Assembly (NCBI GenBank): GCA_907163375.1
Contig: CAJQUW010007889.1
Coordinates: 62,001-126,000, forward strand
Length of the DNA stretch: 64,000 bases
Source: Prostheceraeus crozeri
Taxonomy: Eukaryota; Platyhelminthes; Polycladida; Euryleptidae
Reading direction: 5' to 3'
The notes under the pieces are model-generated. The model ran no database searches. It saw only the letters and a program-made list of their open reading frames with translations, and had not been told where the DNA came from. Of the stretch, positions 56,668 through 64,000 are shown piece after piece (position 1 is the stretch's first letter; the number at the start of each line of letters is the position of its first letter). The position numbers and the translations under genes were made by a program.

Positions 56668-58442
56668 ATCTCGCAGAGGTGACATTCAGCAAGTGGAAAA
56701 TATATCAGACAAAATATTACAGAAGAAATTAGAATATCTGGAGACTTCCAATTCAAAACAATGGTGGAAAGCTGTTGATTTCTCAACAAATAGGAAATAT
56801 TCATCAAATCAGATAAATGATTGATAAGTTCGATTGTGAGACTCTAAATATGGATCTAGCTAAGCGCTGCACAAGAGATTCGACTGAGGAACCAAAGAAG
56901 AATGACAATATTTCAGACTCTGCTACCTCATTGACGTTTCTCAATACTGCCTCAAGTAATCGTCTCTGTTATTTGCTCAATATACACGATGTAATAAATA
57001 CTATGAAACGTTGCAAAAATACTTCAAGTGGTCCATCAGACATACCATACTTTGTATTTAAGGAATATTGGGATATCTTATCACCGCTGTATCTTCATGC
57101 CTGGAACCTTTCGCTTAAAGCCGGTAAATTCCCCCCGAATCTACAAGTACGCATAATATCACCGCCATTCCAAAAGTACCTAATACAAAGTGTGTTGAAG
57201 ATATTCGGGGAATTTCAGTGACTTCTGTATCGAGCCGACTATTCGAAAGATGTGTTCATCGCAAATTGATTTTGCCAAACATTGCTGCAATTGGAGACCC
57301 GCTACAATTTGCTTACAAGCCGAAGCTGTCAACAATCGACTGTCTTCTTGCTATTCAATATTATGTTTTAGAATATCTCGATAAACCAGACATAAGTGGT
57401 GTTCACGTCATTACAATCGATTTTTCAAAGGCTTTTGATAGGGTAAGACAGGAACTGGTATTCGATAAATTTCCTTCTTTCATCGAAAGTGAAACTATTC
57501 GAAATTGGCTTTTTGACTTCAACACAAACAGGTTTCAGCGCTTGCATTGGAATAATAAGTTCTATTCATTCAGCCAATCAATTTAGGCTGTTCTCAAGGA
57601 ACGGTTTGGTGGGCCTAACATATTCTCCATCATGACAGACGATCTTCGTGCCAAGCATGATATTGCTAAAAATCATAAAATATTCGGATGATAGTACCAT
57701 AATTGTGCCATGCTACAAAAATCCAGATAATCAACAACAAAGCCATCTACAGAGTGAATTCAACAACATACTAAATTGGTCAGAAATCAACTTCTTCAAG
57801 ATAAATATGGCAAAAAGCAAGCAAATGCGATTTTCATTGAATTATTTGAATGACTGCCAATGCAATGATGTGTCTCTAGCTAATACTAATAGCATGAAAT
57901 ATTCTTGGGATAAAATTCCAAGCAAATTGCAATTTTACTAATCATGTGCATGAGTTAATAGGACGCTTAAAATCATCCTCTGTATGTCTTGAAGGATCTC
58001 CGCTTACAAAACGTGACCCAAAAGCATATCAATCGGATGTTTGATTCTATATTCTGTCCAGAATCCGATATGGAATTTCTGTATATGGAAGTGATGATGG
58101 AGCCATCACTCGAGTTGATAAATTTTTAGACAGCTGTTTCCGCCACCATTTTACAACTTGTCAGTATTCTGCGAGAAACCTTCTAGCAGGAGAAGATACA
58201 AGAATTGGAAAATCCATAATGAAGAATACCATTCATCCTCTACATGCTGTCCTAGACCAAAATAGAAAAAAGTATCAAACACGTCATAACTACAAATTTT
58301 CGAGACCAATTAAAAATACTATAAAATTTCAAAGATCCTTTTGTAATCGTGTTTTGTGTCTTCCGATAACTTAAACATATCTTTGTAACAAGCATGAAAA
58401 TCCTGTATTTGGTTTTCAATATAAATTTTCATAGTTCATAGT
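56667..58442 (+). repeat. LINE-2 array unit 18
   Basis: Indels throughout (at least eight), with no complete RT frame. The longest pieces are 56817-57221 and 57218-57586. FDRVRQ type. Followed by about 33 bp of (TC)n. Confidence 0.9.
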
Positions 58443-58473
<31 letters not shown>

Positions 58474-58475
58474 CT

Positions 58476-60249
58476 CATCTCGCAGAGGTGACATTCAGCA
58501 AGTGGAAAATATATCAGACAAAATATTACAGAAGAAATTAGAATATCTGGAGACTTCCAATTCAAAACAATGGTGGAAAGCTGTTGATTTTCTCAACAAA
58601 TAGGAAATATTCATCAAATCAGATAATGATTGATAAGTTCGATTGTGAGACTCTAAATATGGATCTAGCTAAGCGCTGCACAAGAGATTCGACTGAGGAA
58701 CCAAAGAAGAATGACAATATTTCAGACTCTGCTACCTCATTGACGTTTCTCAATACTGCCTCAAGTAATCGTCTCTGTTATTTGCTCAATATACACGATG
58801 TAATAAATACTATGAAACGTTGCAAAAATACTTCAAGTGGTCCATCAGACATACCATACTTTGTATTTAAGGAATATTGGGATATCTTATCACCGCTGTA
58901 TCTTCATGCCTGGAACCTTTCGCTTAAAGCCGGTAAATTCCCCCGAATCTACAAGTACGCTAATATCACCGCCATTCCAAAAGTACCTAATACAAAGTGT
59001 GTTGAAGATATTCGGGGAATTTCAGTGACTTCTGTATCGAGCCGACTATTCGAAAGATGTGTTCATCGCAAATTGATTTTGCCAAACATTGCTGCAATTG
59101 GAGACCCCTACAATTTGCTTACAAGCCGAAGCTGGTCAACAATCGACTGTCTTCTTGCTATTCAATATTATGTTTTAGAATATCTCGATAAACCAGACAT
59201 AAGTGGTGTTCACGTCATTACAATCTATTTTTCAAAGGCTTTTGATTGGGTAAGAGAGGAACTGGTATTCGATAATTTTCCTTCTTTCATCGAAAGTGAA
59301 ACTATTCGAAATTGCTTTTTTGACTTCAACACAAACAGGTTTCAGCGCTTGCATTGGAATAATAAGTTCTATTCATTTCAGCCAATCAATTTAGGCTGTT
59401 CTCAAGGAACGGTTTGTGGCCCTAACATATTCTCCATCATGACAGACGATCTTCGTGCCAAGCATGATATTGCTAAAATCATAAAATATTCGGATGATAG
59501 TACCATAATTGTGCCATGCTACAAAAATCCAGATAATCAACAACAAAGCCATCTACAGAGTGAATTCAACAACATACTAAATTGGTCAGAAATCAACTTC
59601 TTCAAGATAAATATGGCAAAAAGCAAGCAAATGCGATTTTCATTGAATTATTTGAATGACTGCCAATGCAATGATGTGTCTCTAGCTAATACTAATAGCA
59701 TGAATATTCTTGGGATAAAATTCCAAGCAAATTGCAATTTTACTAATCATGTGCATGAGTTAATAGGACGCTTAAAATCATCTCTGTATGTCTTGAAGGA
59801 TCTCCGCTTACAAAACGTGACCCAAAAGCATATCAATCGGATGTTTGATTCTATTATTCTGTCCAGAATCCGATATGGAATTTCTGTATATGGAAGTGAT
59901 GATGGAGCCATCACTCGAGTTGATAAATTTTTAGACAGCTGTTTCCGCCACCATTTTACAACTTGTCAGTATTCTGCGAGAAACCTTCTAGCAGGAGAAG
60001 ATACAAGAATTGGAAAATCCATAATGAAGAATACCATTCATCCTCTACATGCTGTCCTAGACCAAAATAGAAAAAAGTATCAAACACGTCCATAACTACA
60101 AATTTTCGAGACCAATTAAAAATACTATAAAATTTCAAAGATCCTTTTGTAATCGTGTTTTGTGTCTTCCGATAACTTAAACATACTTTGTAACAAGCAT
60201 GAAAATCCTGTATTTGGTTTTTCAATATAAATTTTCATAGTTCATAGTT
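58476..60249 (+). repeat. LINE-2 array unit 19
   Basis: Open for 503 codons (58584-60095). FDWVREE type, far from the other four of that type. It has private substitutions, including loss of the motif A catalytic Asp (TIYFSKAF near 59224) and TVCGPN in motif B, so this unit is dead by point mutation. Followed by about 26 bp of (TC)n. Confidence 0.9.
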
Positions 60250-60275
60250 CTCTCTCTCTCTCTCTCTCTCTCTCC

Positions 60276-60545
60276 CATCTCGCAGAGGTGACATTCAGCA
60301 AGTGGAAAATATATCAGACAAAATATTACAGAAGAAATTAGAATATCTGGAGACTTCCAATTCAAAACAATGGTGGAAAGCTGTTGATTTCTCAACAAAT
60401 AGGAAATATTCATCAAATCAGATAATGATTGATAAGTTCGATTGTGAGACTCTAAATATGGATCTAGCTAAGCGCTGCACAAGAGATTCGACTGAGGAAC
60501 CAAAGAAGAATGACAATATTTCAGACTCTGCTGCCTCATTGACGG
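60276..60545 (+). repeat. LINE-2 array unit 20 (partial)
   Basis: The first 270 bp of a unit, ending abruptly at CTGCCTCATTGACG where PLE-3 sequence begins. The rest of the unit does not reappear after PLE-3. Confidence 0.85.
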
Positions 60546-61237
60546 TTACCTCATTGGTAATGGTTACCGGTTCCCCTTCCGGTGTTTCTTCTGCTCCTGC
60601 GGACACCTCCAAGGCTCTTGCGCCTTTAGTTGTTTCGGCATCTTCAACGTTGCACACTGTTGATTTGGATGCGTCTCCCGCACGGATGATCCAGAGCACG
60701 ATAGTTGATGTCAATACTTTTTCTTCTGTGGAAGTCAAACCGGACTTGTGCAAGTTGGATTGCTCTAAGTCTGGTGTTGTTCTTGGCGACGATAATCTCG
60801 GAGGCTTGCCATCTTCTCTCAATGACTGTTCGGTTTTTCATAATGAGAAATGTCGTTTAAGCTACCTTAAATGTGTTTTGCAGTCGATCAAATCGGTGCA
60901 CCATTCCGTTTCCTCCTTCGTGCTTTGCTTATCGTATTTGGACGAACTGAATAAACCTACCACGAACTATTCTACGTGTAGGTCGGTCCTCCACAACGCT
61001 AGAAGAATTTTCCCAAATGCCCGTCTTGGTGTTCTTCCTTATCTCGTGCCTTCAACGGCTACTGATCCTTCCAGATCTGATATGATGGAGCTCAACGACA
61101 ATGTGCGCAAGAAGTTACCCTCCGGCTGTGAGATTGTCTCTGTTCCTGAAGGCTTCACCGTCTTGGATTCGTCTAGCTGGAGTTCTTCGGAGAAAGTTGT
61201 CATTTTCGATTGTATTAGGGCTTTTTTGGATCTTTAG
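60545..61237 (+). pseudogene. PLE-3 ORF1, C-terminal part
   Basis: About 230 codons ending in RAFLDL and TAG. The conserved C-terminal domain is clear: SGVVLGDDNLGGL, SSFVLCLSYLDELNKPTTN, ARRIFPNARLGVLPYLVP and GCEIVSVPEGF, aligning with PLE-1 ORF1 through its whole length. Block I reads GDD where PLE-1 has GDS. By chance the frame is joined in phase to the LINE-2 unit 20 frame, giving a chimeric open frame from 60302. It ends with the same slippery-type heptamer as PLE-2. Confidence 0.8.
61222..61228 (+). promoter_or_regulatory. Slippery-type heptamer at the end of PLE-3 ORF1
   Basis: T TTT TTG in ORF1 phase, two codons before TAG (61235). It occupies the same position relative to the domain end as in PLE-1 and PLE-2. 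The downstream RT region is degraded in this copy, so frame continuity cannot be judged here. Confidence 0.5.
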
Positions 61238-63406
61238 CCAGTTGTTCTATCGGCAACCGACACCAGACCTACTCGTGTGGCTGGTGGGAACTTCATCTGC
61301 ACTTCCAATGAGTTTTCCTATCTCGGTTTCTACGTATGAACTTCTTCGTCATACCAGCAAGTTTGTCCCTACTCCCAAAGGCAAATGCTGTCACCGGTCG
61401 ATTATTGCGGGTGTTGAGGATTTCTTAAGGAAGCTTCAATGGCGTTCGGTCTTCTTCGGATCAGATTTTTCTGGGAGCCGCTTCCCATCTTCCAGTCAGC
61501 GCTATCCGCCCAAGAATCTGGTTCCACCTGCAGTTCTTGCCTCCTGTTCGGCCATCAGATCTTCGTGACTAAACTCCTCCATAGGTGCAGGACCTGTTTT
61601 CCTGATGACAATCTAACAGCAGCCCAAAGATCTGAACTACTTCGCCTTCGTACTGACAGCTCGGTAGTTGTTTCCCCAGTGGACAAGGGTAGCGGTTGGG
61701 CAATCATCCCCAACGGTCACTATGAGGCTGAGTCCTTCGGCAACTATGTAATGAGGAGCACTACACTTTGTTGGATAGAGAGATAGACCTTTGCACGTCC
61801 GTGATCGCCTGAAGGTTTTGCTGTCATCTTTGCACGCTAGAAGTTTTATCACTAAACGCGAACTATCTGCCCTGGAGCCTTGCCGGCCTACAAGGCCACG
61901 CCGTTTCTACTTACTACCGAAGCTGCATAAGAGTGAGTGGTTGTATGAGGGTATGCCTCCGGGACGCCCAATTGTCGGAGATGTCAACAGTGTCACCCGC
62001 TCGTGCGCCGTTCTTTTGGACCACTTTTTGGCCCCTCTAGCTCGCGCTGGTAGGAGCTTCGTCAGGGATTCTCTCCACGTTATAAGCCTCCTTCAAGACA
62101 TTGGTGTAAGCGACTCTTTCCTTTCTTGTCACCTGCGACGTTGCTTCGTTGTATACCAATATTCCGACAGAGGCTGGAGTCTCAGCTGTTGCCAGAGCTT
62201 TTCTCCGTTCGCCTGATCCTTCTAGGCCTGACCTGTCGCTCCTGTCCATGCTGCGTATTATTCTGACATCCAATAGTTTTTGCTTTCGTGGCGACAGGTT
62301 TCTGCAGGTGCAGGGCACCGCTATGGGCTGCCCCTTCGGACCCTCGTATGCGACAATCTTTTTGAATGACTGGGAAGAGAGGGTGTACTCTTATCCTTTG
62401 CAGCCGCCCATCTGGCTGAGTTTATCGACGATATTTTTTTCGTTTGGGAGGCTGACGAAGCAAGCCTTTTTTCCTTCGTAGACTTTGTAAATAGTCTCCT
62501 TCCCCACTATCAAAGTTGATTTGTGCTTTGACGTTTCTAGCGTCCGCTTTTTGGACTTGGTTTTGTATAAATTTTGAAAACCGCATTTTGTACAGGGTTG
62601 GGTTTAAGCCCACGGACACCCACGCTATTTTAAGTCCGTCCTCCTTTCACCCTAGAACAGTATTTGATGGTATTTTGTTTAGCCAGGTATATAGGTGGTG
62701 TACCCATTCCTCGTGCTACAGTGACTTTGTTGCTACTAAACGTACTGTTCAGCCAGCGACCCTTTTGGAAACGGCAGGGATACTCGCGTTCTGCTATTAG
62801 AAGCGCTGTTCGCCGGGTTTTCTTTCTCACGGGCCAGACTCCTCAGAATTGGAGAACGGGTTTCTTTCCGTGTTCTTGTAAAATATGTTTTTATAGTCAC
62901 TTTACTTGTACAGTTGTAAACTATCTTAGCAATAGTCGCTTTTCCTATTGTACATAGGATTACTTGTCTCTCTTTTAACGTTGTATACTACATTCGGTGT
63001 AAGCGGTGCAATGTCGGCTACGTTGGGCAGACGTCTCGCTCTCTTAGCAAACGAATTTCTGAGCATTTATATCACATCCGTAGTAGGCAACCGACTCCTG
63101 TTGGCCAGCATTTTAATAGTCAGTGTGTGCTGAGTGACTTCAGTTTCGTTGGGTTGGAACATTGCCCTCGTGAGTCCAAGAGACTTTTGAAAGAAAATGC
63201 TTGGATAACCCGACTCGGTACTTTGACCCCACATGGCTTGAACCAGACGTTGAATAGGACTTACCGTTTACAATTTAGTGGTCCCCTTTAGTGAGTGTGC
63301 CAGTCAGGTTATTATGATGTGTAAGAACTCTCTGCCGGATATTCCTATTTGTCCATCCTTTAAGATGCATCCGAACCTAGAGAGGCTACTTACTTCTAAT
63401 CGCTAG
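61238..63406 (+). pseudogene. PLE-3 reverse transcriptase and GIY-YIG endonuclease, broken
   Basis: PLE signatures occur in order but in several frames: KFVPTPKGKCC (about 61351), PVDKGSGWAIIPN (about 61678), FYLLPKLHKSEW (about 61905), PPGRPIVGDVNS (about 61956), YTNIPTEAGVSA (about 62152), GTAMGCPFGPSYA (about 62318), GFKPTDTHAILS (about 62600), then the endonuclease with RCKRCNVGYVGQTS-like residues (about 63000) and ERLLTSNR before TAG at 63404-63406. The order and spacing match PLE-1, so the call is secure even though the copy is defective. Confidence 0.85.
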
Positions 63407-63608
63407 CCGTCCTTTTGTTCTTGTGATTTAATTTATACCTTTTCTCCTTTTGATTTATCCGTAATACATATCACTCACGTTTGCCATTTATTTGCATGCC
63501 AGTATTATTTATGCTTTTTTAGTATTTATTTGCATGCTTTACGTTCTTGAGTTTACATGTTTGCATGCCTTGCTGGCTTATGGCTTTTGCATGTGATTTT
63601 GCCTCGGT

Positions 63609-63610
<2 letters not shown>
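63407..63610 (+). promoter_or_regulatory. PLE-3 3' UTR with TGCATG cluster
   Basis: Four TGCATG hexamers (63493, 63531, 63562 and 63588) and a GCCAGTATTATTTATG segment like the CAGTATTATTC repeats of PLE-1. Shared by two diverged PLE families, so probably functional; which factor binds is unknown. Confidence 0.45.

Positions 63611-64000
<390 letters not shown>

Larger units (their letters stand above)
25632..60545 (+). repeat. 35-kb tandem array of a 5'-truncated LINE-2 (19 units plus a partial)
   Basis: Nineteen complete head-to-tail copies have periods of 1794 to 1860 bp. Every unit begins at the same base (CATCTCGCAGAGGTGACATT), just after the endonuclease region, and ends with the LINE-2 3' UTR, two to four TCATAGT heptamers and (TC)n. 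All units share bases that differ from the full-length copy at 21-25 kb (for example GTGACATT, not GTGATATT), so they descend from one different founder. Length variation is mainly in (TC)n. A common breakpoint argues for tandem duplication, not repeated insertion. Confidence 0.95.
60545..63610 (+). mobile_element. PLE-3: degraded Penelope-like element, 5'-truncated
   Basis: It comprises a C-terminal part of ORF1, RT, GIY-YIG endonuclease and a TGCATG-rich 3' UTR ending in TTCCCTCTCTC against (CT)n. Its proteins are closer to PLE-1 (ERLLTSNR and ERLLTANR C-termini) than to PLE-2. Several frame breaks make it non-functional and older than PLE-1. No hammerhead or target-site duplication is seen at its ends. 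Confidence 0.85.

Noticed and set aside
25632-60545. Host multigene family in tandem
   Set aside because: Every unit is the same LINE RT fragment with LINE 3' tail; there is no intron, promoter or distinct host domain, and most frames are broken.
25632-60545. CRISPR-like or VNTR array with informative spacers
   Set aside because: The variable segment between units is only (TC)n of different length, and the repeated unit is 1.8 kb of RT sequence.
61222-61260. Stem downstream of the PLE-3 heptamer as a frameshift stimulator
   Set aside because: Only short pairings (GTTG with CAAC, CGG with CCG) are visible and the copy is degraded; not enough to claim a structure.

Overview
The window is metazoan repeat DNA, probably from an invertebrate. 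I found no host gene, tRNA, rRNA or CRISPR array. Almost every base from about 1 kb onward belongs to non-LTR retrotransposons (LINEs with APE-type endonuclease and reverse transcriptase) or to Penelope-like elements (PLEs, reverse transcriptase plus GIY-YIG endonuclease). These are separated by long (CT)n/(GA)n microsatellites. The species cannot be named from the sequence; abundant PLEs, several APE-type LINE families and long (CT)n tracts fit marine invertebrates.

Layout. 1-1029: AT-rich sequence with no recognised gene. 1030-5022: LINE-1 (+), with a coiled-coil/RRM-like ORF1 and a broken ORF2. 5093-9760: PLE-2 (+), 5'-truncated and split by a nested 5'-truncated LINE-3 (6704-7850); it ends in a hammerhead-like motif and is flanked by direct repeats of about 60 bp. 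9775-11190: 3' part of LINE-4 on the minus strand. 11191-11566: (CT)n. 11613-21051: a young tandem array of PLE-1, made of a partial EN copy, two nearly identical intact 4199-bp units and a terminal fragment, flanked by direct repeats of at least 48 bp. 21119-25579: near full-length LINE-2 (+). 25632-60545: nineteen head-to-tail copies, plus a partial twentieth, of the same 5'-truncated LINE-2 3' half, each separated by (CT)n. 60545-63610: degraded PLE-3. 63611-63919: (CT)n. 63920-64000: 3' end of a minus-strand LINE.

How the parts work together. The PLEs carry an upstream ORF1 (basic N-terminus, C-terminal SGNH-like domain) that ends on a T TTT TTR heptamer in all three families seen here. 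In PLE-1 and PLE-2 the -1 frame after it leads into an RT/EN frame that lacks an early AUG, so ORF1-RT-EN expression by -1 ribosomal frameshifting is likely. In PLE-1 a stem begins 9 nt downstream of the heptamer. Hammerhead-like motifs recur at exactly the tandem period and could cut multimeric transcripts into units. LINE-2 appears to use a different device: ORF2 continues in the frame of the ORF1 zinc-knuckle segment after a single UGA in a UGA-CUA context.

Nearly every element end abuts (CT)n. This suggests microsatellite-targeted insertion, and it gives a simple route to the 35-kb LINE macrosatellite: unequal exchange between the (CT)n tracts flanking one truncated insertion.
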